From: CAZDET01 sp964504335
GTDB lineage: Bacteria > Bacteroidota > Bacteroidia > Chitinophagales > Saprospiraceae
Length of the DNA stretch: 64,000 nt
Reading direction: 5' to 3'
Assembly: GCA_964504335.1 (NCBI GenBank)
Contig: CAZDET010000006.1
Span: forward strand, 62,001 to 126,000
Below are positions 9,501-18,849 of this stretch, in pieces. A program made the translations under genes and the position numbers. How positions within the stretch are numbered: position 1 is the first letter of the stretch; each line of letters starts with the position of its first letter. The notes under the pieces are model-generated. The model did no database searches. It was not told where the DNA came from and worked only from the letters and a program-made list of their open reading frames with translations.

Positions 9501-11215
9501 CGCTGGGCCGTGCTGAATTCCACCCCATCGACGCCAAAAATATCGACCGTACCTGTGTTGGAATTCATCACGGCATTGGCGCCCGGTGCCCGACTGAGAA
9601 TCCGAAGTCGGTCGTAGTCGACTTTCTCCTGGGAGGCCAGTACGTAATTTTCGACCTTTTCCTTTAGCTCAATGAGCTGCGCTTCGGGATCGTAGTTGAT
9701 GAACCCCTGCGCGACGAGGTCGTAAATCAGCGTCTGGATATTTTCTACCGTAAATTTGCTGTTTATCCGCCGGGCCACCAACGAAGCATCGATAAACCGG
9801 GTACCCTCCTGCATGGAGGTAGCGTACATGATCGCCAGCGGGTTGGCAGTAGCAATGTTCTGAAAGCGCCGGTAGGTGGTGAGGTCGAAATAGTCGAGGC
9901 TCTCGAATACCACATCCGCTTTGTTGGAAAAGCTCAGGGTCGGCTTTCCGATGACCATACTATCCGTATCCAGTGAGATATCCATATACTCCGCATCGAT
10001 ATTCACGGCATTGCGGCTGTGATAGAATGGATTGCGATCACTTCCGCGCTTTCCTCGGGTGAGCTGTACTTTGCGCTCGGGAATGATGAGACGCATGTTG
10101 ACCGACGGGTGATACAGGCTATCCTGATCGAAAAAGATGGTGGTTTCGACACCCTCTCCAACGACTAGCTCCTCACGCCGAACCACAAACCGGTTCGACT
10201 TTCCGATGAGCTTCTCGATTTGATTGATATCCGCCACACGCATTTCTACCTCGGCCTTCCGACTTCCGTCAGACATGGCGTACACAGTAGCACCTTGCAG
10301 CTGGATCCCTCCCCGCAATTCAATGCCTTCTCCTACATTCCTGATATCCAGGTAGGTATTCTTCGACGTGAAGCGTGGATAGGAGGCACTTCCCTTTATT
10401 CCGCTGGCAACCAGTTTATCCGTGAAGTCGCCGACGACGGCTTGATTTCCGAAGTAAAGCGGATAGTAAAGCTTGGCGTTACTCGCCTCGTAAATACTCC
10501 GCTTGGTGTCAAGGGTATAGTAGTCCAGATCGGCGTACACATCCCGGCCGAGGGCTGTCCGATCCCAGGTGACGCGCCCGCCTTGTCCTTTCCAGGTAGA
10601 CTTGGTTGGAAATAGCTGGCCCTTGGTTTGAAAGATCCGCAGGCTATCACTTCCTCCGCGCCTGGCGACGAGGTCGATGTTGTCGAGTTCGAGGATGGGT
10701 TCCTGATCAAACACCCAGTTCTCATCACCTCCGAGCACAAACCAGCTAGTGCCCGATTCGCTGTAGTGCAGCGACCGGCGTTCGTAAAATGCTTCGGAAA
10801 ATTTAAGGAACTGCAGGAATTCATCCCGTTTGAAATCATCTCCGGCGGCCAATAGCCCTTCAATCATTTCGTGCCAGGCAATAAAACTCCCCGGCTGAGA
10901 TTCCAGCTTTTTGACAATGGGTAGGGTATTGAGATAGGCGTGAAAAAACGGAGCCGGCGTCATCCGTTTTGCCAGCATTTCATTGCTTACGGCCTGGATC
11001 TTGTCCCGCTCATCCTCGCTAAAAATCCCACTGCTGTAGACCACCGAGAACTCCTTGAAGGTTTCCTCCAGGATCTTCTGCTTGTTGGCCGTCATGAAAT
11101 TACCCAACGTGACAATGTACTCCGCCGGATTTTGGGGAAAGGAATCGAGCCGTTGAGCATCCAACGAACCAAGCCCGATACCGACTAGCAATAATGCGAG
11201 TAAACCAATACGCAT
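6587..11215 (-). CDS. Very large exported protein of unknown function (1542 aa)
   Basis: I do not recognise a characterised family. The protein begins with a clear signal peptide (LLALLLVGIGLGSLDAQ, cleavage near residue 20), followed by a helical region to about residue 150 and then more than 1200 residues rich in short beta-strands and acidic turns. Between about residues 740 and 960 two consecutive modules resemble each other: each has a G-L-x-G-x-G-x-L stretch, then S-x-D-x-x-F-x-x-x-x-A-x-A-D. Further F-x-G-x-x-x-x-x-G motifs recur along the chain, as in beta-helical or beta-taco surface and transport proteins. A glutamate-rich low-complexity segment (EEPEEEDAPAEQ) lies near residue 1290. 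There is no T9SS C-terminal domain and no lipobox. It is monocistronic. A periplasmic or outer-membrane scaffold role is inference only. Confidence 0.8.
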   Translation of the reverse strand: MRIGLLALLLVGIGLGSLDAQRLDSFPQNPAEYIVTLGNFMTANKQKILEETFKEFSVVYSSGIFSEDERDKIQAVSNEMLAKRMTPAPFFHAYLNTLPIVKKLESQPGSFIAWHEMIEGLLAAGDDFKRDEFLQFLKFSEAFYERRSLHYSESGTSWFVLGGDENWVFDQEPILELDNIDLVARRGGSDSLRIFQTKGQLFPTKSTWKGQGGRVTWDRTALGRDVYADLDYYTLDTKRSIYEASNAKLYYPLYFGNQAVVGDFTDKLVASGIKGSASYPRFTSKNTYLDIRNVGEGIELRGGIQLQGATVYAMSDGSRKAEVEMRVADINQIEKLIGKSNRFVVRREELVVGEGVETTIFFDQDSLYHPSVNMRLIIPERKVQLTRGKRGSDRNPFYHSRNAVNIDAEYMDISLDTDSMVIGKPTLSFSNKADVVFESLDYFDLTTYRRFQNIATANPLAIMYATSMQEGTRFIDASLVARRINSKFTVENIQTLIYDLVAQGFINYDPEAQLIELKEKVENYVLASQEKVDYDRLRILSRAPGANAVMNSNTGTVDIFGVDGVEFSTAQRVAAVPDSAQLTLKGDRNLDFDGRVFAGYGVLQGKDFHFEYEPFHIRLDSIEYFDLYVPNMEELDKEGRPKAYSIASRIEGFSGVLLIDAPENKSGRERIPLFPSLQSKGKSYVFYDQDSTQSGAYGRDSFYFELEPFSFDHLDAFTEKDLQFDGKLASGGIFPDIEEQLILREEDNSLGFVTNTPGDGYEAYGDRGNYAGEVSLSNEGLLGKGKLKYLGADIESEDLAFTPDKATASADRFDLEEDRTPQQEVPQVGGQDVVIEWRPYVDSMYVNSKQEAFEIYQSGDHDFDGMLILTPGGLKGDGTLDWSKAGMTSDYVDFGANSAQADTASVQIRSLESDDRLALETSNVQAQLDFDEQKGRFKTNDDIGSTNLPYNQYRTSFTEFTWDMEGEYISFKDPNGRLGRFTSLHVNQDSLNFEGEEAFFNLKNSLLEIEGVPYIVSADAFIYPDSGHVEVQPFAKMRVLENARIVADTLNKNHVINRATVDITGRRTYTASGFYEYNIGNRQQEFELQDIVGAPIGKGKYSDKAVETRAKGEVAAADSFYIDRKTRFQGTINLSAQNKNLYFDGFARLDIDRQPRASWFTVASEGDKQDLAISFTEPKNKEGIPVRTGFFLSRQTAEAYPSIMAPLPFRKDRPLLPVTGVFKYDEADDKFLFGDSTKVLNKDLQGNMVVYDNTNGIVYGEGRLEIGTALSGIQLKAAGRIFGELMQQAAAEEPEEEDAPAEQNLIMLAEEPDTASAVQEELAPRDMSLPPVKIEAMMGIVMRIPPQLLKIVANDFKSASFDASAVGYMDDVDFFRRSIVELFPPSKERTQALEGMALGYMDLPKKINPFEIVFARMPMKWNPDYQSFVSTENTTGLISIGETSVNKQAFVRMECRMPSSGDDDRLYLYLKSPSELFYFFGYKQGILSICSNNTVFMQELEKMKEKDLIYKLEETGLIFEIQAVELSTASTFLRRVEAASRD

Positions 11216-11317
11216 GGGAGTGCCTGATTTTAAGCAGTGATGAAATACGGAAACCCAGCACAGTTGTACAACCGAACCGGAAAACCGAGAGTACTAGCGG
11301 GCGTATTGGAGATATGG

Positions 11318-12163
11318 CTATGCAACGTCACCTGCTGTTTTGCGAACGTGGAAGGCCAACCAACCCTCGCGTTCGCTTTCGGTGACGATTTGAAACTGAG
11401 ATGCACGCAGGCGGCTGCGGAGCAGGTCGCCATCTGTTTGTAATATACCTGAGATGAGTAAGCTCCCCTCCAAACGCAAACGCTGATATAACGTGGGTAG
11501 CGCCTCTAAAATTACATTTCGGTTGATGTTGGCCAGGATTATGTCGGCCGGCTGCTCATCGGGAACATCTGCCAACGTACCTTCGAACACGGAAAGCTCC
11601 ACACCATTGGCAGCTGCATTTTCCAGGGTGTTTTCCACTGCTGCCGATTCAATATCTACCGCTTCCACCGGAGAAGCTCCCAATTTCACTGCTAAAATAG
11701 CAAGTACTCCCGTACCACACCCGAAATCGAGGACGCTTTTTCCGGACCAATTCAGCGATTGCATTAGCTGCATCATCTGGTAGGTAGTCGCATGGTGTCC
11801 TGTGCCAAAGGCCATGCGCGGCTCAATCAGCAGATCAAACCGCACGGAGGGGTCTGTCGGATGAAAGGAAGCACGGATACGCGCAAACTCCCCTACCCTC
11901 ACGGGTTCGAAAGCAGCTTCCCATCGGGCGTTCCAGTTTTCGGCGGCTTGCCATTCTGCCGTCCACTCGAACCAGAACCGGGCATGGCAATTTGTAAGTA
12001 CCGCCTCGGCCTGAGGGCGATCATCGGCAAAACACCAGGCGTCCACTCCTGCTTCCGTATCCACAAAGGCGATGAAAGGCCCCTCTCCCAGAAAAGCAGT
12101 TAACAACTCCCGTTGGGCCGGCTCCGCTAAAATCAGCCGGAAATGGATAGTGGCTTTACTCAT
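11318..12163 (-). CDS. prmA: Ribosomal protein L11 methyltransferase
   Basis: PrmA, a SAM-dependent methyltransferase that trimethylates ribosomal protein L11. The 281-residue protein has the N-terminal L11-binding region, the family-specific M-A-F-G-T-G-H-H-A-T-T motif at about residues 118-127, the SAM-binding D-F-G-C-G-T-G-V-L-A-I at 147-156, and the substrate-side loop L-A-N-I-N-R-N at 210-216. Its start codon overlaps the folD stop codon in an ATGA, which points to translational coupling in a folD-prmA operon. Start choice is supported by that overlap. Confidence 0.95.
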   Translation of the reverse strand: MSKATIHFRLILAEPAQRELLTAFLGEGPFIAFVDTEAGVDAWCFADDRPQAEAVLTNCHARFWFEWTAEWQAAENWNARWEAAFEPVRVGEFARIRASFHPTDPSVRFDLLIEPRMAFGTGHHATTYQMMQLMQSLNWSGKSVLDFGCGTGVLAILAVKLGASPVEAVDIESAAVENTLENAAANGVELSVFEGTLADVPDEQPADIILANINRNVILEALPTLYQRLRLEGSLLISGILQTDGDLLRSRLRASQFQIVTESEREGWLAFHVRKTAGDVA

Positions 12164-13056
12164 GCCTGGTGCGCGCGCTCGTAGATTGCCCCCTTGCTGG
12201 CCTTGAGCGTATTGCTCAACAACGACACCACGGTCATTGGTCCTACTCCACCGGGCACGGGCGTAATGGCAGAGGCCCGCTCAGCAACGGCCTGATAATC
12301 GACATCTCCCACCAGGCGGTAGCCCCGCTTGGCGGTGGGATCTTCCACCCGGTTGATTCCGACGTCAATAATGACGGCTCCCGGCTTCACCATGTCAGCA
12401 GTAACCATTCGGGGCCGACCGATGGCAGCAATCAGGATATCGGCCCGAAGGGTGTGCTCCTGCAAATTGTGCGTGCGGCTGTGGCAGAGGGTTACGGTAG
12501 CATTGCCCGTCTTGGCCTTACGGGATAGTAATATGCTAATGGGAGTGCCGACGATGCTACTGCGGCCAAGCACTACTACTTCCTTGCCCGAAGTGTCAAT
12601 CTGATGGCGGGTCAGCATCTCGAGAATGCCGTTGGGCGTCGCTGGCAGGTAGGCCGGCAGGCCGAGGGTCATGCGACCGATGTTGACGGGATGGAAGCCG
12701 TCGACGTCCTTCCGCGGGTCGATGGCCAGCGTGACGCGTTCCTCATTGATGTGATCCGGAAGCGGTAATTGAACGATGAACCCGTCGATATCATCGTCTT
12801 GATTGAGTTGCTGAACAATATCGAGTACTTCCGCCTCCGAGATGTCGGCTTCCCGACGGACTAGTGTCGATTGAAAGCCGACTTGTTCGCAGGATCGTAC
12901 TTTGTTCCGTACGTATACCTGGCTGGCGGGGTTTTCGCCGATGAGAACGGCCGCCAGGTGGGGAATTTTTCCACCCGCCTGGCGGATGGCACTAACCTCG
13001 GCGGCTAGCTCAGTTTTAATGGTTTCGGCTAGCGCCTTTCCGTCGAGGACCTGCAT
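12160..13056 (-). CDS. folD: Bifunctional methylene-THF dehydrogenase / methenyl-THF cyclohydrolase
   Basis: FolD interconverts 5,10-methylene-, methenyl- and 10-formyl-tetrahydrofolate in the cytoplasm, supplying one-carbon units for purines and formyl-methionine. The 298-residue protein shows the catalytic Y48-x-x-x-K52 pair in Y-V-R-N-K, the V-Q-L-P-L-P-x-H-I motif, the nucleotide-binding V-V-L-G-R-S-S-I-V-G-T-P segment, and the C-terminal T-P-V-P-G-G-V-G-P-M-T signature. It is the first gene of a two-gene operon with prmA (4-base overlap). It is divergent from the large adhesin gene, with 254 bases between them. Confidence 0.97.
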   Translation of the reverse strand: MQVLDGKALAETIKTELAAEVSAIRQAGGKIPHLAAVLIGENPASQVYVRNKVRSCEQVGFQSTLVRREADISEAEVLDIVQQLNQDDDIDGFIVQLPLPDHINEERVTLAIDPRKDVDGFHPVNIGRMTLGLPAYLPATPNGILEMLTRHQIDTSGKEVVVLGRSSIVGTPISILLSRKAKTGNATVTLCHSRTHNLQEHTLRADILIAAIGRPRMVTADMVKPGAVIIDVGINRVEDPTAKRGYRLVGDVDYQAVAERASAITPVPGGVGPMTVVSLLSNTLKASKGAIYERAHQA

Positions 13057-13194
13057 AGACTATCGTTTGATTGCAAAGTAACGAAATCAGAATCACCAAG
13101 TGTAGTATCTTAGCGCGAACAAGCCACTCTCATCTACCCAGTTTTGCCCACTTAAGGCCTGAATTGGCATATTAATTGCCTCACAACAGGTGGG

Positions 13195-13226
13195 TTGCAC
13201 ATTACGAATGGTTCAATATACCTTTG
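13195..13226 (+). promoter_or_regulatory. Putative promoter of the T9SS adhesin gene
   Basis: TACCTTTG at 13219-13226 is an exact TAnnTTTG match, with TTG at 13195-13197 as the -33 element 21 bases upstream. The predicted transcript starts near 13233 and has a leader of about 78 bases. The spacing is the same as for the tRNA-Gly promoter in this window. Confidence 0.6.
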
Positions 13227-13310
13227 CGGCAACACCATGACCCCAATGTAGTCGGTTTCGGATCACCATTTCCGGACTGCTTCGATTCTCGATGATAGCA
13301 AAACAGCATT

Positions 13311-16300
13311 ATGCGGAAAAGGCTATTTCCCTCATTCACCACCTTTATTGTTTGTACGATTGGTTATCTAAGTGCTGGCATCGCACAGGACTTTTCCCTT
13401 AATGGGACCTCCATCAACAGTTGTGGAGGCAATTTTTTCGACAGCGGTGGCAGCTCCGGTGGCTACTCGGCCAATGAGGACTTGAGCGCAACTATTTGTC
13501 CAATTGGCTCGGGCGACAAAGAAGTCCAACTCGCCTTTCAGGTACTCGATTTGGGAATTGGCGATACGCTCTTCGTATACGACTCCGATATCGCCGACCC
13601 CAATCGATTGATCACCACCCTCCACATCGACAATCAGACCGTACCAGTAGTGGTATCTCCCGATCCGGACAATCCCTCCGGTTGCCTCCGGGTGCGCTTC
13701 GTATCAGACGGCACCGACAATCGCACTGGTTGGCAGGCGCAGCTTTCTTGTACCAATCGCTGCCAGGCCATTAAAGCTTCTATTCAATCGAGCCTCCCCG
13801 CACCCGGCCCGGAAGGCACCATTGATTTGTGCCCGGGTCAACCGCTGTCCCTCGAAGGCATTGGAACATATCCCGAAAACAACATTTTATACAGCCAATC
13901 GGATGCTTCCTCTACGTTCCGATGGAACTTCGGCAACGGCCAAACCCAATCCGGACAAACTACCACCTACACCTACGACCAACCGGGAGGCTACGTACTG
14001 CGCCTAACCATTACCGACCAACGTGGATGCACCAACGACAACGTGATTGCTCAACGCGTGCGGGTAGCAGCCCCTCCAGTTCTTTCCGGCACCCTTGATG
14101 CCGATACCGTTTGCGTAGGCGATACGATTCGCCTTTCGGCCGATGGGTTATTGGGTGCCACGTTCCCTGAATTGGAATACAACCTGCTGCCCATCCGCAG
14201 CGACACCCAACGCATCGAGGACGGTACCGCCATCGCAACCCAATCATCGATTACCTACGAGGAATTTTCGCCCGGTGCCACCCTAACTGACCCTTCGAAT
14301 TTGCGGGCCATTTGTGCTACCCTGGAGCATAGCTTCTTCTCCGACTTACAAATTGTCATTACCTGCCCCTCCGGCCAGGTGGATACGCTGTACGACAACC
14401 CCAGTAACACTCTCCGACGGCGCTACATGGGTATTCCCGTCCGCGAAACCGGACCCACACCCGGCGAAGGCTTCCAGTATTGCTGGACTCCCGACGCTAC
14501 CGAGACCATTGAGGCGTTTGCCGATGCCAACGACCCCGACATTCTCGGCCAAGCGTGGACCTTGCCCCCCGGGTCATACCAACCGGACCGGCCATTCGAC
14601 AACCTCGTCGGCTGCCCCCTCAACGGCACGTGGACTCTTTCCTTACTCGACAAGAATCAACTCGACGACGGTTTTCTCTTCGGTTGGCAAATCGACTTTG
14701 ACAGTTCCCTGCTGCAGAATTCCGAAACCTTCCAACAAATTGCAGTCGACTCGAGCTGGCAAGCTGGCCCAACTGTCGCACGGGTCGATGCTGATTCCCT
14801 CATTGCGCTGGCCACCGCACCGGGAAACCAAGCGTATACCTACACGATCACAGACAATTTTGGTTGCACCTTCGATACCAGCTTTGCGGTGCCCGTTCGC
14901 GCTCTGTCCGACCCCGCCTGTAGCAACTGCCAACCCATGCTGGCCGCGTTAGCTCCCCAAACGGCTTGCGTCGGCGATGCCTTGTCGATAAACGCTGCCC
15001 TACGCACCAACTTGGATACCACCCTGCGATTCGCCTCGAATAGACCGCTGTCGTTTCCAGATCAAAATCCTGGAATGAGCGATCTAACCCTGGAAACAGA
15101 TTTGGAAGTAGGTGGCATCCTGCCTGCCAGTCTGGACAACGTCAACCAGCAATTTGTAGGGGTTTCCGTCAATTTGGAGGTGGGTAACAATCAGGAAGTT
15201 ACCCTCGAACTCATTGCACCCAACGGCAGCAGCGTTCCCCTTTGGAATGCCGACGCCGCCGGCAGTAACTTCACGGGCACTACTTTTTCTCCAACTGCTA
15301 CGCAGCCGATCACTGCCGGGACACCTCCTTACTCCGGGACGTTTTTACCCATCGGCAATTTTAACAACTTTCAATTCGGCCCTGCCAACGGCAATTGGCG
15401 ACTACGCCTGACCCGTTTGGCCGGATCGACTACCCCCATCCGGCTAATTGATTGGTCGATTCAGTTTGCCATCCAGAACCCCATCGACTTCGAGTGGGAT
15501 CCTTCTCCTGACCTGAGTTGCCTGGATTGTCCGGAGCCGACCCTAACAGTGAGCCAAAGCGCCATCTATCGCGTCCGTGCGACGGATGCCTATGGCTGCT
15601 CGGAAAGTGCCACTCTGGATGTGCAACTGGGAAGTATTATCTCCGCGCCACAGGTTAGTTGTAGCACCACCGACGATTCGGCCATCTTCACCTGGGACGA
15701 CGTATCGCCTAACGGCCAATACGAAACCCGCTTCACGCGCAATGGAGTCGTCTTCGGCTGGGAAGGCCCTCTGGCCGCCACGACTCGCACCTTCGACAAT
15801 TTATCCAATGGCGATATTATCGCCCTTGAAGTGCGGGCCTTCGCAGATGGAAGCATTTGCGAAGCCGAAGAAGGGAGCAGCAATTGCCTGATCAATTCAT
15901 GCGATTTCACATTGGAAATAACCAATACCATCCCTCCGCTTTGTTTTGGGGGCAGCGACGGAGTGGCAGAATTCCGCCTCACCGGAGATGCCGGGGATAT
16001 CAGCCTTCGACTCGACGGGCAGGTAATCCCTAAAAACGAACCGATCGAAAACCTCGTCGCCGGAACTTATACACTCGAAGCAACGACCCCGCAGGGCTGC
16101 TCCGAGCCTATCTCGTTTACCATCGACGATCCGGATTCGTTGACCATTCTGGCTAATACAACGGCCGTGACCTGCGTGGGCAGCAGCGACGGCCAAATCA
16201 CCGTCTCCGTAAGTGGCGGTGCACCGACCTATCAATACCGCATCGACAACGAAATTTTCACCGCGACCCCCAATTTCAGCAATCTGCCTGCGGGGCCGCA

Positions 16301-18764
16301 TCGCATCGAGGTGCGTGATCGCAACGGCTGTACCAACGAACAGGAAGTATTGCTTCCCGCCCCCGACTCCATTAGAATACAACTGAGTACCACAGCGCCA
16401 CGCTGCACGGACGTTCCCAACGGACAAATCGAATCCATCGTCGAGGGAGCCGTAGGTAATTTAACCTATGCCTGGTCTACGGGGGCAGTCACACCAACCA
16501 TTTCCGATTTGCCGGCGGGTGATTACTGCCTCACGGTAACGGATGCCAACGGATGTACCGCTACGGCCTGTACCAATCTGCAACCGCCCAACCCGCTGGT
16601 CATCGACCGCATCGAGGCTTTCGACGTCAGCTGTTTTGGCGCGGCAGACGGCCAGGCGGTCGTCACCGCCTCCGGAGGCCAGGGGTCCTACAGTTATCGC
16701 TGGAATGACCCATTGGTGCAAATAGCCGATACCGCTCGCTTCCTAATGGTGGGTATCTATGAGGTCGTCGTTACCGATTCTGCCGGTTGTACGGCTTCCG
16801 GAAGCGCGTTCGTAAGTAGTCCCGACTCACTCCAGCTCGGATTTTCCATTACCGATGGTGACTGCTCCAGCGCAAATGCCGGCCGCCTGGAAGCCCTACC
16901 CAATGGCGGAACTCCTCCCTATTCTCTTTTGTGGGAGAACGGTAGTACTAACGCCGTTCGCACCCAATTATCGATAGGCACCTACCGCTTGACCCTAACC
17001 GATGCCAACGGCTGTACACTTACTGACTCGGCCCGCATCGCAGGGCCACCGGCTCCTCTGACCCTGGATATCCAACAAATCGAGCGTGCCTGCTCCGGGT
17101 TAGAGGAAAATGCAGCCCAGGTAACTCCCCTGGGAGGGGCAGGAAGCAACTATACGTATTTGTGGAGTACGGGTGCGGCTACGGCTACGGTAAGTAACCT
17201 TCCGGAAGGCACCTACAGCGTAACGGTTACCGATGGTGCTACCTGCCAAAAGGATACGACCATCGAATTACAATCCTGGGCCCCAGTCGATTTCGTACTA
17301 ATCGCCGAACCGCCCACGTGCCAGGGCGACAATAACGGCGGTATGGGAATTACCCAGATTTCCGGAGGTGCCGGGACGCAGGAATCCGACTACACGTTTT
17401 CCTGGAGCACAGGCAGCACAGCCATTGCGCTGACTGACCTGTCAGGAGGGGCTTCCTATACGGTCACGGTGACGGACGCGCAGGGATGCTCCCGGGAGCG
17501 GTCCCGCTTGTTGACCGATCCCATTTCCGTCCAATTTGATGTAAATGCTCAAAACGTAAGCTGCGCCGACGAGGCAGACGGCCTCATCCGCCTGGAAAAT
17601 CTTCAGGGGCCCAATCCGGAATCCTTTACCATCAGACTGCGAGACAGCGCTATGGCCGAGGCCGATAGCCTTATCGAAAATTTGGCGGCAGGTACCTACA
17701 CCGTAATCGTGGAAGATGCGGAGGGCTGTAGCCAATCTACCGACGTGTCGATCGGTGCACCCTTAGCATTAACGGCAGAAGTGGAAGTATCGGACCTCCG
17801 TTGTTTCGAAGGAGCCGACGGCTCTGCCAGCGCCTCCGTCAGTGGAGGAGTGCCCCCCTACACCTACGATTGGTCGAACGGAAACCAGGAGGCTATCGCT
17901 CGCGGCCTTCCCGCCGGCAATTACAGCCTGACAATCACAGACACCAATGGCTGTACCTTAGAAGAGGCCATCCGCATCGACAATCCGCCGCTATTGGAGT
18001 CGGGTATTCAAACGAAAGACGTCTCTTGTGCTGGCCTGTCCAATGGAGAGATCATCGTCAACCCAACCGGCGGAGAAGCCCCTTACACGTACAGCCTCGA
18101 CAATTCGAACTTCTCCAACAGCAATACCTTCCGGGGCCTGAGTGCCGGTGCCTACTCCGTGTTCGTTCGCGACCGGCGTGGATGCACCTTCCCGGCGGAG
18201 GTGGAGGTAGTAGCCCCTCCCGAAGTTCGGGTAGACCTAGGAACTTCCATTGAATTATTGTACGGTGATAGCGTCTCTCTCACCCCTTCCATCACCAATG
18301 CCCAGGAACCCGTGGAGTTGCGCTGGCGGGAGGGAACAGCAGGCACATTAAGTTGTACAGATTGCCCGGTGCCAGTAGCCTTACCGCAGTCGACCACAAT
18401 GATCGAACTGACGGCCATCGACGCCAACGGATGTGCTGCAACCGATCAGGTAGAAATCATGGTGGTGCGCGACCGGCAGGTCTACGTGCCCAATGCGTTT
18501 TCTCCTAACAGCGACGGTCGCAACGACTTTTTGACAGTTTACGGCCGCCCGAGTACACAGGTCACGCTTTTCCAGGTTTACGACAATTGGGGAAGTTTGG
18601 TTTTCGAACGCGAGAACCTATCCATCAATACCGAAGAGGAAGGCTGGGACGGCTCTTATCGCAACGAGCCCGCCCAAACCGGAACCTACGTCTGGCGCGC
18701 CGTTGTCGTCTTTCCGGACGGTTTTACCGTAAATCGCCACGGTTCGGTTACCCTGGTTCGTTGA
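13311..18764 (+). CDS. Giant T9SS-secreted adhesin with CUB, PKD, P-domains, ten SprB-type repeats and type B CTD
   Basis: An 1817-residue cell-surface or secreted protein. Order of parts: signal peptide (about 1-25); CUB-like domain (about 29-147, with S-C-G-G-N-F-x-D-S-G-G and V-R-F-V-S-D); PKD domain (about 200-250, with W-N-F-G-N-G and Y-D-Q-P-G-G-Y); two proprotein-convertase P-like domains, each ending in N-G-x-W-x-L-x-L and D-W-x-I-x-F or G-W-Q-I-D-F; then ten SprB-type repeats of about 75-80 residues (about 863-1637), each with a C-x-G-x-x-D-G core, an aromatic Y-x-W or Y-x-x strand, A-G-x-Y and a G-C-T/S turn. The last 94 residues (from V1724-Y-V-P-N-A-F-S-P-N) are the gliding-motility-associated, T9SS type B C-terminal domain. 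Such proteins cross the outer membrane through T9SS and are anchored at the surface. The PorP/SprF gene that follows is the expected dedicated partner. Ligand and exact role (gliding, attachment, prey or particle binding) are unknown. Confidence 0.93.
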   Translation: MRKRLFPSFTTFIVCTIGYLSAGIAQDFSLNGTSINSCGGNFFDSGGSSGGYSANEDLSATICPIGSGDKEVQLAFQVLDLGIGDTLFVYDSDIADPNRLITTLHIDNQTVPVVVSPDPDNPSGCLRVRFVSDGTDNRTGWQAQLSCTNRCQAIKASIQSSLPAPGPEGTIDLCPGQPLSLEGIGTYPENNILYSQSDASSTFRWNFGNGQTQSGQTTTYTYDQPGGYVLRLTITDQRGCTNDNVIAQRVRVAAPPVLSGTLDADTVCVGDTIRLSADGLLGATFPELEYNLLPIRSDTQRIEDGTAIATQSSITYEEFSPGATLTDPSNLRAICATLEHSFFSDLQIVITCPSGQVDTLYDNPSNTLRRRYMGIPVRETGPTPGEGFQYCWTPDATETIEAFADANDPDILGQAWTLPPGSYQPDRPFDNLVGCPLNGTWTLSLLDKNQLDDGFLFGWQIDFDSSLLQNSETFQQIAVDSSWQAGPTVARVDADSLIALATAPGNQAYTYTITDNFGCTFDTSFAVPVRALSDPACSNCQPMLAALAPQTACVGDALSINAALRTNLDTTLRFASNRPLSFPDQNPGMSDLTLETDLEVGGILPASLDNVNQQFVGVSVNLEVGNNQEVTLELIAPNGSSVPLWNADAAGSNFTGTTFSPTATQPITAGTPPYSGTFLPIGNFNNFQFGPANGNWRLRLTRLAGSTTPIRLIDWSIQFAIQNPIDFEWDPSPDLSCLDCPEPTLTVSQSAIYRVRATDAYGCSESATLDVQLGSIISAPQVSCSTTDDSAIFTWDDVSPNGQYETRFTRNGVVFGWEGPLAATTRTFDNLSNGDIIALEVRAFADGSICEAEEGSSNCLINSCDFTLEITNTIPPLCFGGSDGVAEFRLTGDAGDISLRLDGQVIPKNEPIENLVAGTYTLEATTPQGCSEPISFTIDDPDSLTILANTTAVTCVGSSDGQITVSVSGGAPTYQYRIDNEIFTATPNFSNLPAGPHRIEVRDRNGCTNEQEVLLPAPDSIRIQLSTTAPRCTDVPNGQIESIVEGAVGNLTYAWSTGAVTPTISDLPAGDYCLTVTDANGCTATACTNLQPPNPLVIDRIEAFDVSCFGAADGQAVVTASGGQGSYSYRWNDPLVQIADTARFLMVGIYEVVVTDSAGCTASGSAFVSSPDSLQLGFSITDGDCSSANAGRLEALPNGGTPPYSLLWENGSTNAVRTQLSIGTYRLTLTDANGCTLTDSARIAGPPAPLTLDIQQIERACSGLEENAAQVTPLGGAGSNYTYLWSTGAATATVSNLPEGTYSVTVTDGATCQKDTTIELQSWAPVDFVLIAEPPTCQGDNNGGMGITQISGGAGTQESDYTFSWSTGSTAIALTDLSGGASYTVTVTDAQGCSRERSRLLTDPISVQFDVNAQNVSCADEADGLIRLENLQGPNPESFTIRLRDSAMAEADSLIENLAAGTYTVIVEDAEGCSQSTDVSIGAPLALTAEVEVSDLRCFEGADGSASASVSGGVPPYTYDWSNGNQEAIARGLPAGNYSLTITDTNGCTLEEAIRIDNPPLLESGIQTKDVSCAGLSNGEIIVNPTGGEAPYTYSLDNSNFSNSNTFRGLSAGAYSVFVRDRRGCTFPAEVEVVAPPEVRVDLGTSIELLYGDSVSLTPSITNAQEPVELRWREGTAGTLSCTDCPVPVALPQSTTMIELTAIDANGCAATDQVEIMVVRDRQVYVPNAFSPNSDGRNDFLTVYGRPSTQVTLFQVYDNWGSLVFERENLSINTEEEGWDGSYRNEPAQTGTYVWRAVVVFPDGFTVNRHGSVTLVR

Positions 18765-18772
18765 TATTGTAC

Positions 18773-18780
18773 TATCTTCG
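18773..18780 (+). promoter_or_regulatory. Possible -7 box for the PorP/SprF gene
   Basis: TATCTTCG (one mismatch from TAnnTTTG) sits in the 85-base gap between the adhesin and the PorP/SprF gene, giving a leader of about 60 bases. No convincing -33 element is visible, so co-transcription with the adhesin remains equally likely. Confidence 0.25.
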
Positions 18781-18849
18781 ATGCATATAAGGGCAAATGT
18801 ATTGAGGAGTAACCAACGAGGATATCGCTGTCTTACTCAATACACATTC

